Shown: positions 43,267-51,605 of the stretch, in pieces
Numbering within the stretch: the first letter of the stretch is position 1
How the letters are laid out: each line of letters opens with the position of its first letter
Assembly (NCBI RefSeq): GCF_049341065.1
Contig: NZ_JBMPIX010000008.1
Coordinates: 124,001 to 188,000, forward strand
Reading direction: 5' to 3'
Origin: Pacificoceanicola sp049341065
Lineage (GTDB): Bacteria; Pseudomonadota; Alphaproteobacteria; Rhodobacterales; Rhodobacteraceae
Length of the DNA: 64,000 nt
Made by a program: the position numbers and the translations under genes
Notes under the pieces: model-generated
What the model was told of the DNA's origin: nothing
Seen by the model: only the letters and a program-made list of their open reading frames with translations
The model's database searches: none

Positions 43267-46038
43267 TTACTCGGCGGCGACAGTCTCAGCCTTTTCGACC
43301 CGCACCGCCGAGTATTTGAACTCGGGGATCTTGCCGAATGGGTCGAGCGCCGGGTTGGTCAGAATATTCGCGGCCGCTTCGACATAGGCAAAGGGCAGAA
43401 ACACCATATCCGGTGCAATTGCCCGGTCCGCCCGCGCCATCACTTCGACACTGCCGCGCTTGGTGCTCAGACGCACCATCCCGCCCGGCTCGACCCCCAG
43501 CCGGCGCAGAGTCGAGGGATGCAGCGAACAATTTGCCTCGGGCTCGACCGCGTCCAGCACGCTGGAGCGACGCGTCATCGACCCGGTGTGCCAATGCTCC
43601 AACTGGCGCCCCGTGGTCAGAACCATGGGATAGTCGGCATCCGGCAGATCGTCTGGCGGAATGACCGATGCCGGAGTGAACTTCGCCCGCCCCTCGGGAC
43701 GCGGGAAACCATCACCAAAGACGATTGCCTGCCCCGGGTCTTCGGGCGAAAGCGACGGGTAAGTCACCGCGTTCTCACGCTCCAGCCGCTCCCACGTGAT
43801 GTTCGACAGCGATTTCATGTTCAGCTTCATCTCGGCAAAGACATCTGCCGGGCCGTCATAGTCCCAAGCCAGCCCTAAGCGCTGCGCCAAGTCGACGGTG
43901 ATTGCCCAATCCTCGCGCGCCTCACCGGGAGGGGACACCGCAGGCCGCCCCATCTGAACCTGACGGTTGGTATTGGTCACCGTCCCGCTCTTTTCGGCAA
44001 AGCCGCTGGCGGGCAGGATCACATCTGCGTAGTTCGCCGTCTCAGTCAGGAAAATGTCCTGCACCACAAGGTGTTCCAGCTTGGCCAGGGCTTCGCGGGC
44101 ATGCTCCACGTCCGGGTCGGACATGGCCGGGTTTTCACCCAGCACATACATGCCCTTGATATCCCCGGTGTGCACCGCGTCCAGTATCTCGGTGACTGTC
44201 AGACCCTTTTCGGCGCTGAAATCGCCCGATTTCCAGACATCGGTAAAGGCGCTGCGCACCCCGTCATCGCCCACCGGCTGGTAATCGGGCAGGAACATCG
44301 GGACCAACCCCGCGTCCGAGGCCCCCTGAACGTTGTTCTGCCCGCGCAAGGGATGCAGCCCGGTGCCCGGACGCCCGACATGGCCGCACATCAGCGCCAG
44401 CGAAATCAGGCAACGCGAATTGTCCGTGCCGTGAATGTGCTGCGACACGCCCATGCCCCAGAAGATCATTCCAGCCTTGGCGGTTGCGAAATCGCGGGCA
44501 ACCTGCCGCAGGGTTTCGGCCGGAATGCCGCAAAGTGCTTCCATCTTTTCGGGCTGGAACTGTTTGAGGTGCTTTTTCTCGGCCTCCCAATTCTCGGTGA
44601 AGGCTTCGATATATTGCTGATCGTAGAGCCCCTCTTCGACGATCACATGCATGATCGCGTTCAGCATCGACACGTCAGCGCCCGGTTTGAACTGCAACAT
44701 ATGCGTTGCGAACCGCCGCAGGCCGACACCGCGCGGGTCCATCACGATCAGCTTGCCGCCGCGCTTGGTGAACTGCTTGAAATAGGTCGCCGCGACCGGA
44801 TGGTTCTCGATCGGGTTGGCCCCGATCACGATGGCCACATCGGCATTCTCGATCTGGTTGAAGGTCGCCGTCACCGCACCGCTGCCGACGTTCTCCATCA
44901 ACGCCGCCACGGAAGACGCGTGGCACAGCCGTGTGCAGTGATCGACATTGTTGTGCCCAAAGCCCTGACGGATCAGTTTCTGGAACAGATAGGCCTCTTC
45001 GTTGGTACACTTGGCGCTGCCAAAGCCCGCAACGGTCTTGCCACCCAGGTCGCGCAGCCGCGCCAGACCGCCTGCCGCGACCTCCATCGCCTCGTCCCAG
45101 CTTGCCTCGCGGAACACCTCTTGCCAGTTGCCCGGATCGACGTTCAGCCCCTTGGGCGCGCCCTCACGCCGGATCAACGGCTTGGTCAGCCGGTGTTCAT
45201 GATGCACATAGTCAAAGCCAAAGCGCCCCTTGACGCAAAGACGCCCTTCGTTGGCGGGGCCATTGATCCCCTCGACATACTTGATCTTGCCATCCTTGAC
45301 CTTGAGGCTGATCTGACAGCCGACCCCACAGAAGGGGCAGACGCTTTCGACCTCGCTGTCAAAATCGGCGCTGTCTCCCTGCTGCGCGTCATCAAGCACG
45401 GTGGCGGGCATCAAGGCCCCGGTGGGACAGGCCTGCACGCATTCGCCGCAGGCGACGCAGGTGCTGGCGCCCATCTCATCGTCGATGTCAAACACCGGAT
45501 AGGCATCATGTCCGCGCCCGGCCATGCCGATCACGTCGTTGACCTGCACCTCGCGGCAGGCCCGCACGCACAGCCCGCATTGAATGCAGGCATCAAGGTT
45601 GACCCGCATCGCCACGTGGGAATCGTCCAACAGCGGGATGCGCTCGGCCTCCAGCGTCGGGAAACGGCTTTCCGACACCCCGGTCCGCTCGGCCATGTCC
45701 CACAGATGCGACGAGCGGTCATGCGCCGCTGCCTGCTCTGGCTGGTCGGCCAGCAGCAGCTCCATCACCATCTTTCGCGCATTGATGGCGCGGGCATTGG
45801 CGGTGTTCACCACCATCCCGTCCGAGGGTTCGCGAATGCACGAAGCCGCAAGCGTGCGCTCGCCCTCGATCTCGACCATGCAGGCCCGGCAGTTCCCATC
45901 CGGGCGATACCCGGGCGCGGGTTTGTGGCACAAATGCGGGATCTTCAGGCCCCGCCCGTTGGCGACCTCCCAGATGGTCATGCCTTTTTCGGCTTCAACT
46001 TCGTTGCCATCCAGCGTGAAACGGATCGTATCGGACAT
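43267..46038 (-). CDS. fdhF: Formate dehydrogenase alpha subunit (molybdo-iron-sulfur)
   Basis: 923-residue enzyme oxidising formate to CO2. In order: an N-terminal 2Fe-2S ferredoxin domain (Cys37, 50, 53, 67), a NuoG-type segment with His, two 4Fe-4S clusters (CIQCGLCVRAC at 151-161; CVACGECVQAC at 194-204), then the molybdopterin domain with its own 4Fe-4S motif (CPFCGVGC from 234) and the catalytic Cys372-His373 in the CTRLCH motif, a cysteine rather than selenocysteine. The ATG at 46038 fits AGGGAG upstream and the FdsA-type N-terminus. NAD-linked FdsA enzymes need FdsB and FdsG, which are not encoded beside it here. Confidence 0.93.
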   Translation of the reverse strand: MSDTIRFTLDGNEVEAEKGMTIWEVANGRGLKIPHLCHKPAPGYRPDGNCRACMVEIEGERTLAASCIREPSDGMVVNTANARAINARKMVMELLLADQPEQAAAHDRSSHLWDMAERTGVSESRFPTLEAERIPLLDDSHVAMRVNLDACIQCGLCVRACREVQVNDVIGMAGRGHDAYPVFDIDDEMGASTCVACGECVQACPTGALMPATVLDDAQQGDSADFDSEVESVCPFCGVGCQISLKVKDGKIKYVEGINGPANEGRLCVKGRFGFDYVHHEHRLTKPLIRREGAPKGLNVDPGNWQEVFREASWDEAMEVAAGGLARLRDLGGKTVAGFGSAKCTNEEAYLFQKLIRQGFGHNNVDHCTRLCHASSVAALMENVGSGAVTATFNQIENADVAIVIGANPIENHPVAATYFKQFTKRGGKLIVMDPRGVGLRRFATHMLQFKPGADVSMLNAIMHVIVEEGLYDQQYIEAFTENWEAEKKHLKQFQPEKMEALCGIPAETLRQVARDFATAKAGMIFWGMGVSQHIHGTDNSRCLISLALMCGHVGRPGTGLHPLRGQNNVQGASDAGLVPMFLPDYQPVGDDGVRSAFTDVWKSGDFSAEKGLTVTEILDAVHTGDIKGMYVLGENPAMSDPDVEHAREALAKLEHLVVQDIFLTETANYADVILPASGFAEKSGTVTNTNRQVQMGRPAVSPPGEAREDWAITVDLAQRLGLAWDYDGPADVFAEMKLNMKSLSNITWERLERENAVTYPSLSPEDPGQAIVFGDGFPRPEGRAKFTPASVIPPDDLPDADYPMVLTTGRQLEHWHTGSMTRRSSVLDAVEPEANCSLHPSTLRRLGVEPGGMVRLSTKRGSVEVMARADRAIAPDMVFLPFAYVEAAANILTNPALDPFGKIPEFKYSAVRVEKAETVAAE

Positions 46039-46322
46039 TGCGCGGAACTCCCTTCGTCTGGGTCTTTTAATCATGCCCCGACTGGATAGCGCAGATCAAT
46101 CCCGACACCTTCCCTCGAATTTGCGCCTCCTCGGGTTTCCAATAGGCGACAGGCTCCCTGAAATGCTGCAGGATGTGAGCGTGACCTGTTTCCAAACCCG
46201 CGAGGGGCCGACGCGGCCACATTGCCCCCAATCAAGCATTTTCGCACCATTCATCTGCACTATGCGCCAATTGCCGCACGAACGCACATTCTTTAGACCC
46301 CTCCTCAAAGGAGACCCGTCCA

Positions 46323-46799
46323 ATGCCTACACATCCGCAAACCCGTATTGGCCACGTGCATCTGAAGGTATCAAACCTTGAGCGTTCCATCGCCTTTTAC
46401 CGCGATATCATGGGGCTGGAAGTGACCCAGATGTATGGGGATCAGGCTGCTTTTCTTGGCGCAGGTGGTTATCACCACCACATCGGGCTGAACACATGGG
46501 AAAGCGCCGGAGGCCCAAGACCGCCGCGCGGCACCACCGGCCTGTACCATACCGCCTTCCTGTACCCTGACCGTCCGGCCCTTGCGCGGGCGCTGAAACG
46601 GGCGCTGGACGCCGGGGTCGAACTGGAGGGTGCAGCCGATCATGGCGTTTCAGAGGCGATCTACTTTTCCGATCCCGACGGCAACGGCATCGAAATCTAC
46701 CGTGATCGTGCGCCCGAGGATTGGCCGCGGGACGCACAGGGCAACCTGACCATGTCGAACGCCCGCCTGGACCTGAACGCGCTCTTGGCCGAAGCCTGA
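46323..46799 (+). CDS. VOC/glyoxalase-fold metalloprotein
   Basis: 158-residue two-module VOC protein. The pattern IGHVHLKVSNLERSIAFY, GLYHTAFLYPD and DPDGNGIEIYRD supplies a His/His/Glu metal site, similar to extradiol dioxygenase-like (CatE-type) members. AAAGGAGA precedes the ATG. It diverges from the formate dehydrogenase gene with a 284-base gap containing no recognisable gene. Reaction unknown; glyoxalase or dioxygenase chemistry is possible. Confidence 0.88.
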   Translation: MPTHPQTRIGHVHLKVSNLERSIAFYRDIMGLEVTQMYGDQAAFLGAGGYHHHIGLNTWESAGGPRPPRGTTGLYHTAFLYPDRPALARALKRALDAGVELEGAADHGVSEAIYFSDPDGNGIEIYRDRAPEDWPRDAQGNLTMSNARLDLNALLAEA

Positions 46800-46867
46800 G
46801 CAACGTCGCCTCTGGACCTTGCCTTGGATGCTGCCTAGGGTCCGCGACAAAAAGGAAAGGCACGCTC

Positions 46868-47734
46868 ATGGCAACCGGCACGAATATCCGCACTTACTAC
46901 AATGGCCAGTGGCATGACGGCGACACGATGATCATTCGCGCCGCCGATCATGGGGCCTGGCTGGGGTCAGGCGTCTTTGATGGCGCCCGTTATGTTCAGG
47001 GTGTTGCGCCCGACCTTGATGCGCATTGCGCCCGCGTCAATCGCTCGGCCGAGGCGCTGATGGTCAAGCCCACGGTCACCCCCAAAGACATGGTGGAAAT
47101 CGTCCTCGAAGGGCTCAAGGCCTATACCCCCGACGCCGCCGTTTACATCCGCCCGATGTACTGGGGCATTAATGGCGACATCACCGCCATTGTCCCGCAG
47201 CCTGATGAGACCGGCTTTGCCATCTGCCTCGAAGAAATCCCCTTTGCGCCGGATAGCGCGACCGTCAAACTCGGGCACACGCGTTTTCGCCGTCCGGTTC
47301 TGGAAAGCTCGGTCGTGAACGCCAAGGCGGGATGTCTGTATCCCAACAACGCCCGCATGCTGGCCGAGGTCCGCGCGCGCGGCTTTGGCAATGCCCTGGT
47401 TGCGGATGCCATGGGCAACGTCGCAGAAAGCGCCACGGCCAACGTCTTTATGGTCAAGGACGGAGAGGTGTTCACCCCTATCGCCAATGGCACTTTCCTT
47501 GCCGGGATCACCCGCGCCCGGCATATGTCCAACATGCGCGCCGATGGCATGGCAGTGCATGAAACCGTGCTGACCTTCGACGATTTCAAAGACGCGGACG
47601 AGGTTTTTCTATCCGGCAACATGAGCAAGGTCACCGCCGTGACCGGCTTTGAAGACACAGAGTATCAGGCGGGGCCCGTCACCAGGCGCGTACGCGAAAT
47701 GTACTGGGACTGGGCCACCTCGACGGCACCGTGA
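46868..47734 (+). CDS. ilvE: Branched-chain amino acid aminotransferase
   Basis: 288-residue class IV PLP enzyme interconverting leucine, isoleucine and valine with their 2-oxo acids. The PLP lysine is Lys153 in VVNAKAGCLYPNN, with ESATANVF and the phosphate-binding GITRAR block downstream. AAGGAAAGG lies upstream of the ATG at 46868, and the longer upstream frame is unconserved. It lacks the extended N-terminus of some homologues but matches the shorter roseobacter form. Confidence 0.92.
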   Translation: MATGTNIRTYYNGQWHDGDTMIIRAADHGAWLGSGVFDGARYVQGVAPDLDAHCARVNRSAEALMVKPTVTPKDMVEIVLEGLKAYTPDAAVYIRPMYWGINGDITAIVPQPDETGFAICLEEIPFAPDSATVKLGHTRFRRPVLESSVVNAKAGCLYPNNARMLAEVRARGFGNALVADAMGNVAESATANVFMVKDGEVFTPIANGTFLAGITRARHMSNMRADGMAVHETVLTFDDFKDADEVFLSGNMSKVTAVTGFEDTEYQAGPVTRRVREMYWDWATSTAP

Positions 47735-47803
47735 TCTCCAAGACCGGGGCGCTGGACAGGCCTGCGCCTCTCGGCCATCATCGCTGCGAAGAGGGAGTAC
47801 CAC

Positions 47804-48259
47804 ATGCGCAAGTTTCTTGTTGTCCTCGATGACAGCCGCGAATGCCTGAACGCCATGCGCTTTGCTGCCATGCGCGCCGCCAATACCGGTGGCGGGGTCG
47901 AAATCCTGTCGGTCATTCCGCCGGATGAGTTCAACCATTGGATCGGTGTTGGTGACATCATGCGCGAAGAGGCCCGCGAAAGGATCATTGCGCATTTCGA
48001 GGTCTTCGCCAAATGGATGCGCGACAAGCAAGGGATCGACCCCGAACTTGTCATCCGCGAGGGCGAACCCGTGCCGGAAATCATCGCTCAGGTCAAAGAC
48101 GATCCCGACATCGGTGTGCTGGTTCTGGGCGCCGCCGCCGACAAGAAGGGCCCCGGGCCGCTGGTCACACAGCTGACCAAAAACGCCGGATCCCTGCCCA
48201 TTCCCATCACCATCGTTCCCGGCGATATGAGCAAGGAACGCCTCGAAGCGGTCACATGA
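47804..48259 (+). CDS. Universal stress protein (UspA family)
   Basis: 151-residue single-domain Usp. The N-terminal strand FLVVLDDS and the ATP-type loop near the C-terminus (VLGAAADKKGPGPLVTQL, then PITIVPG) are visible; the classic G-2x-G-9x-G-S/T spacing is modified. AGAGGGAG precedes the ATG. Followed after three bases by a DUF2267-like gene, so likely co-transcribed. Confidence 0.88.
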   Translation: MRKFLVVLDDSRECLNAMRFAAMRAANTGGGVEILSVIPPDEFNHWIGVGDIMREEARERIIAHFEVFAKWMRDKQGIDPELVIREGEPVPEIIAQVKDDPDIGVLVLGAAADKKGPGPLVTQLTKNAGSLPIPITIVPGDMSKERLEAVT

Positions 48260-48262
48260 CCC

Positions 48263-48718
48263 ATGCCGATGCCCTGGAGCTATCGTCACGCGAAACGCGA
48301 ATGGCGCAGCTTTCTTGATGACGTGCGCGAAATCGCCTGCACCCCTTCGGACAATGTTGCCTATACCATGACCGAAGGGGTGTTCCGCGCCTTTCGCGGC
48401 CGCCTGACGCCGCAGCAGGCGCTGGATTTTGCGCAAGATCTGCCCGCATTGCCCCGCGCCCTTTTCGTGCAGAACTGGCAATTGGCGGACCCGGTGCCTT
48501 GGGCCGACCCCGCCACCATTCTGGCCGAGGTCAAAGCCCTGCGCAAAAATCACAATTTCGCGCCTGACAACGCGGTAGAAGCGGTGTCCTTTGCCCTGCA
48601 CCGGGCCGTACGCCCCGACATCTTGCGCCGTGCGCTGGCCAAGATCGGCCCCGAAGCGCAGGCCTTCTGGCAGCTGAGCGGCTATTCCGACAAGGATCTT
48701 TCGCCCGGCTTTGGCTAG
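48263..48718 (+). CDS. DUF2267-like protein
   Basis: 151-residue helical protein starting three bases after the Usp stop. It contains the DUF2267-like pattern TPSDNVAYTMTEGVFRAFRGRLTPQQ and the LPALPRALFVQNW block, repeated loosely in the second half. Function unknown; DUF2267 proteins often occur with stress genes, in line with its neighbour. A second in-frame ATG lies six bases further on. Confidence 0.7.
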   Translation: MPMPWSYRHAKREWRSFLDDVREIACTPSDNVAYTMTEGVFRAFRGRLTPQQALDFAQDLPALPRALFVQNWQLADPVPWADPATILAEVKALRKNHNFAPDNAVEAVSFALHRAVRPDILRRALAKIGPEAQAFWQLSGYSDKDLSPGFG

Positions 48719-48797
48719 TCTTTAGAATCGTTCCAATCCTTGACGATCGGCCCTTAGAGGCGCATATAAAGTGCAAGCCACGAAAGGTGCGACCAAG

Positions 48798-49361
48798 ATG
48801 TTTATTCAAACCGAATCCACGCCGAACCCTGCCACGCTCAAGTTTCTGCCCGGCCAGACCGTGCTGGAGATGGGCACCGCCGATTTCCCGGCCCCCGAGG
48901 CCGCCAGTGCTTCGCCATTGGCGCAGCGACTGTTCTCTGTCGAGGGTGTGACCGGTGTCTTTTTCGGCACCGATTTCGTGACCGTGACAAAAGATGAGGC
49001 CGTTGACTGGGACCACATGAAACCCGCCATCCTTGGCGCCATCATGGAGCATTTCCAATCCGGCCAGCCTGTCATGAGCGATGGCGCCATGCAGGCCGGC
49101 GGCCATGCCGATCACAGCGGTGAAGACAGTGAAATCGTCGGCCAGATCAAGGAATTGCTCGACAGCCGCGTACGCCCCGCTGTGGCTCAGGACGGGGGCG
49201 ACATCACCTTCCACGGCTTTGATCGCGGCGTCGTATACCTGCACATGCAGGGCGCCTGCGCGGGCTGCCCCTCGTCAACACTGACGCTGAAAATGGGCAT
49301 CGAAAACCTGCTGCGCCACTACATCCCGGAAGTGACCGAGGTACGCCCGGTTGCCGTCTGA
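48798..49361 (+). CDS. NifU/NfuA-type Fe-S cluster carrier
   Basis: 187-residue protein with an N-terminal Nfu_N domain (MFIQTESTPNPATLKFLPG) and a C-terminal NifU domain holding the CAGC cluster-binding motif. Such proteins pass 4Fe-4S clusters to client enzymes. The ATG at 48798 gives the family N-terminus; an upstream in-frame ATG adds unconserved residues. Its stop overlaps the TTG start of tsaB. Confidence 0.93.
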   Translation: MFIQTESTPNPATLKFLPGQTVLEMGTADFPAPEAASASPLAQRLFSVEGVTGVFFGTDFVTVTKDEAVDWDHMKPAILGAIMEHFQSGQPVMSDGAMQAGGHADHSGEDSEIVGQIKELLDSRVRPAVAQDGGDITFHGFDRGVVYLHMQGACAGCPSSTLTLKMGIENLLRHYIPEVTEVRPVAV

Positions 49362-49941
49362 TCCACTCGTTTTGGCATTCGACACATCGGCGGCGCATTG
49401 CGCCGCCGCTTTGTTGTGTGGTGACACGGTTTTAGCCAGCCGCTCCGAAGAAATGGGACGCGGTCAGGCAGAACGGCTCATGCCGCTGCTGCAAGAGTTG
49501 CTTGATGAAACCGGCAAAGACTGGACCGAACTGACCACTTTGGGGGTTGGCATTGGCCCGGGGAACTTCACCGGCATCCGCATTTCCGTCAGCGCGGCTC
49601 GCGGCCTTGCGCTTGGCCTCGGCATTCCCGCCATCGGCGTCTCGCTGTTTCAGACAACCAAGTGCCTGTCGAATCGGGCGCAGACCGCCGTTCCCGCGCC
49701 CCGCGATCAGGTTTATCTAAAGGATCACGACAAGATGTGTGATCCGATCCTGAGCCCGCAGATGCCGGACATGGCCTATGCCCTGTCAACCGAACACGCG
49801 CCCGTCGATCACGTCGAAATGATGGCCCGCATCGCCGCCAAAGCGCCCAAGAACACGCCTCGACCGGCGCCGCTGTACATCAGGCCCGCCGACGCTGCGC
49901 CGTCGCGCGATACCCCGCCGGTGATTTTGGATGACGCCTGA
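49351..49941 (+). CDS. tsaB: tRNA N6-threonylcarbamoyladenosine complex protein TsaB
   Basis: 196-residue ASKHA-fold partner of TsaD in forming t6A37 of tRNA. The N-terminal LAFDTSAAHCAAAL motif and the GIGPGNFTGIRI block are characteristic. The start is a TTG at 49351 that overlaps the previous stop by 11 bases; no alternative gives the first beta strand. It is coupled to rimI by another 11-base overlap, the common tsaB-rimI arrangement. Confidence 0.93.
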   Translation: MPSDPLVLAFDTSAAHCAAALLCGDTVLASRSEEMGRGQAERLMPLLQELLDETGKDWTELTTLGVGIGPGNFTGIRISVSAARGLALGLGIPAIGVSLFQTTKCLSNRAQTAVPAPRDQVYLKDHDKMCDPILSPQMPDMAYALSTEHAPVDHVEMMARIAAKAPKNTPRPAPLYIRPADAAPSRDTPPVILDDA

Positions 49942-50344
49942 GGCTCTTGCTGACCTTTGCACCCGCGCTTACCAGCATATGTCGCCATGGACCGCCGCGC
50001 AGATCGCCAGCACTTTGGCGCAACCTTCATCGCTTCTGACCACCTCGCAGCGCGCGTTTGTTCTGGGTCAAGTCATCACCGATGAGGCCGAGATCCTCGC
50101 CCTTGCTGCCGATCCGGCAAAACAGCGTAGCGGGCAGGCCAGCGCCGCCCTCGAGATGTTCCACCGGCAGGCACGCACACGTGGCGCCGCCCGGGTTTTT
50201 CTGGAGGTCCCGGAACACAACATCCCGGCCATCCGGTTTTACGAAAAACACGGCTATACCGCCGTCGGGCGCAGAAAAGCCTACTATCGCCTGACCAACG
50301 GGCCGAGTGCCGATGCTTTGATCATGGCGCGGGATTTGCCCTGA
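49931..50344 (+). CDS. rimI: Ribosomal protein S18 alanine N-acetyltransferase-type GNAT
   Basis: 137-residue GNAT acetyltransferase. The acetyl-CoA loop region (KQRSGQASAAL) is slightly altered from the usual R/QxxGxG/A, while FLEVPEHNIPAIRFYEKHGYTAVGRRKAYY is typical of RimI. It overlaps tsaB by 11 bases. A plausible promoter for the BMP operon lies downstream. Confidence 0.88.
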   Translation: MTPEALADLCTRAYQHMSPWTAAQIASTLAQPSSLLTTSQRAFVLGQVITDEAEILALAADPAKQRSGQASAALEMFHRQARTRGAARVFLEVPEHNIPAIRFYEKHGYTAVGRRKAYYRLTNGPSADALIMARDLP

Positions 50345-50394
50345 CGTCAGCGGACCTTAGCCGCCTGATCCGCAACTAAATCCACAAGAATCGG

Positions 50395-50464
50395 TTGACC
50401 ATCTGACAGCCACGCGCCCTAATTGCGTCCATTACGCAAGGCGGACCCACAAACGAGGTCCGCC
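50395..50464 (+). promoter_or_regulatory. Promoter, inverted-repeat operator and leader hairpin of the BMP operon
   Basis: TTGACC at 50395-50400 and TAATTG at 50420-50425 form a plausible -35/-10 pair with a slightly long spacer. Overlapping and following them is TTGCGT-(5)-ACGCAA (50423-50439), an inverted repeat of LacI/PurR-like style. A perfect 8-bp hairpin GGCGGACC / GGTCCGCC with a nine-base loop (50440-50464) comes next in the leader. The start codon is 24 bases further. All are sequence-pattern inferences. Confidence 0.5.
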
Positions 50465-50488
50465 CTTCAACCGACTGGGAGCAACTCC

Positions 50489-51493
50489 ATGACCTTTATC
50501 GCAAAGACCCTCGGCTCTGTCGCCGCCCTCGCGCTGAGCGCAGGCGCCGCATTGGCCGACCCGGCGCTGATCTACGACCTTGGCGGCAAGTTCGACAAGA
50601 GCTTCAACGAAGCCGCCTTCAACGGTGCCGAAAAATACGCCGCAGCAACCGGCGGCAGCTACAAGGACATCGAACTGCAATCCGAAGCCCAGCGCGAGCA
50701 GGCCCTGCGCCGCTTTGCAGAAGCGGGCTTCAACCCGGTTGTGACCACTGGTTTCTCGATGTCCTCGCCGATCGCTTCGGTTGCGGCGGACTATCCAGAC
50801 ACCAAATTCGTCACCATCGACGGCTTTGTCGATCCCGGCGAGCACCCGAACGTTCTGTCGATCCTGTTTTCCGAGCACGAAGGGTCGTACCTTGTCGGCA
50901 TGATCGCCGCGATGGCCTCCAAATCGAACACCGTCGGCTTTGTCGGTGGCATGGACATCCCGCTGATCCGCAAGTTTGCCTGCGGTTATGCCCAGGGCGC
51001 GATGGCCGTGAACCCCGACGCCAAGGTCATCGCCAACATGACCGGCACCACCCCCGCCGCGTGGAATGACCCGGTGAAAGGCTCCGAACTGGCAAAGGCG
51101 CAGATTTCGCAGGGCGCCGACGTGATCTTTGCTGCCGCCGGTGGCACCGGTCTGGGCGTTCTGCAGACCGCCGCCGACGAAGGCATCCTGTCGGTCGGCG
51201 TGGACAGCAACCAGAACTATCTGCACCCGGGCAAGGTTCTTACCTCGATGCTCAAGCGTGTCGATGTGGCCGTTGACGAAGCCATGACCGCAGGCGCCGA
51301 TCTGGAAACCGGCGTCAAGGTGCTGGGCCTTGCGGAAGAGGGCGTCGGCTATGCGCTGGACGACAACAATGCCGCGCTGGTCACCGACGAGATGAAAGCC
51401 GCCGTGGACGGCGCCCGCGAAAAGATCATCGCAGGCGAGATTTCGGTCCACGATTACAGCACGGACGACACCTGCCCGGTTCTCCAGTTCTGA
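50489..51493 (+). CDS. BMP-family substrate-binding protein (nucleoside type)
   Basis: 334-residue periplasmic binding protein with a signal peptide (ends ALAD near residue 22). BMP/PnrA-like features are the LIYDLGGKFDKSFNEAAF start, TVGFVGGMDIPLIRKF and GVDSNQNYLHPG. These proteins bind nucleosides such as inosine or guanosine. It is a soluble periplasmic form without lipobox. It opens an ABC importer operon (ATPase and two permeases follow). Confidence 0.93.
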   Translation: MTFIAKTLGSVAALALSAGAALADPALIYDLGGKFDKSFNEAAFNGAEKYAAATGGSYKDIELQSEAQREQALRRFAEAGFNPVVTTGFSMSSPIASVAADYPDTKFVTIDGFVDPGEHPNVLSILFSEHEGSYLVGMIAAMASKSNTVGFVGGMDIPLIRKFACGYAQGAMAVNPDAKVIANMTGTTPAAWNDPVKGSELAKAQISQGADVIFAAAGGTGLGVLQTAADEGILSVGVDSNQNYLHPGKVLTSMLKRVDVAVDEAMTAGADLETGVKVLGLAEEGVGYALDDNNAALVTDEMKAAVDGAREKIIAGEISVHDYSTDDTCPVLQF

Positions 51494-51605
51494 TGAAGTT
51501 CAGGGCCGGGGCGCACTGCCTCGGCCCTGTCTACCGCTGCCTGCACGCTTGGTGCGGCTGCCCCTCAGGGCAGATCAGCGGACGCCCTCATTCAAAAGGC
51601 GCATT

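Noticed and set aside
46075..46322. Possible TTGCCG/TTTAGA promoter before the VOC gene
   Set aside because: Spacing between elements is only about 15 bases and the match is poor; nothing else recognisable was seen in this gap.
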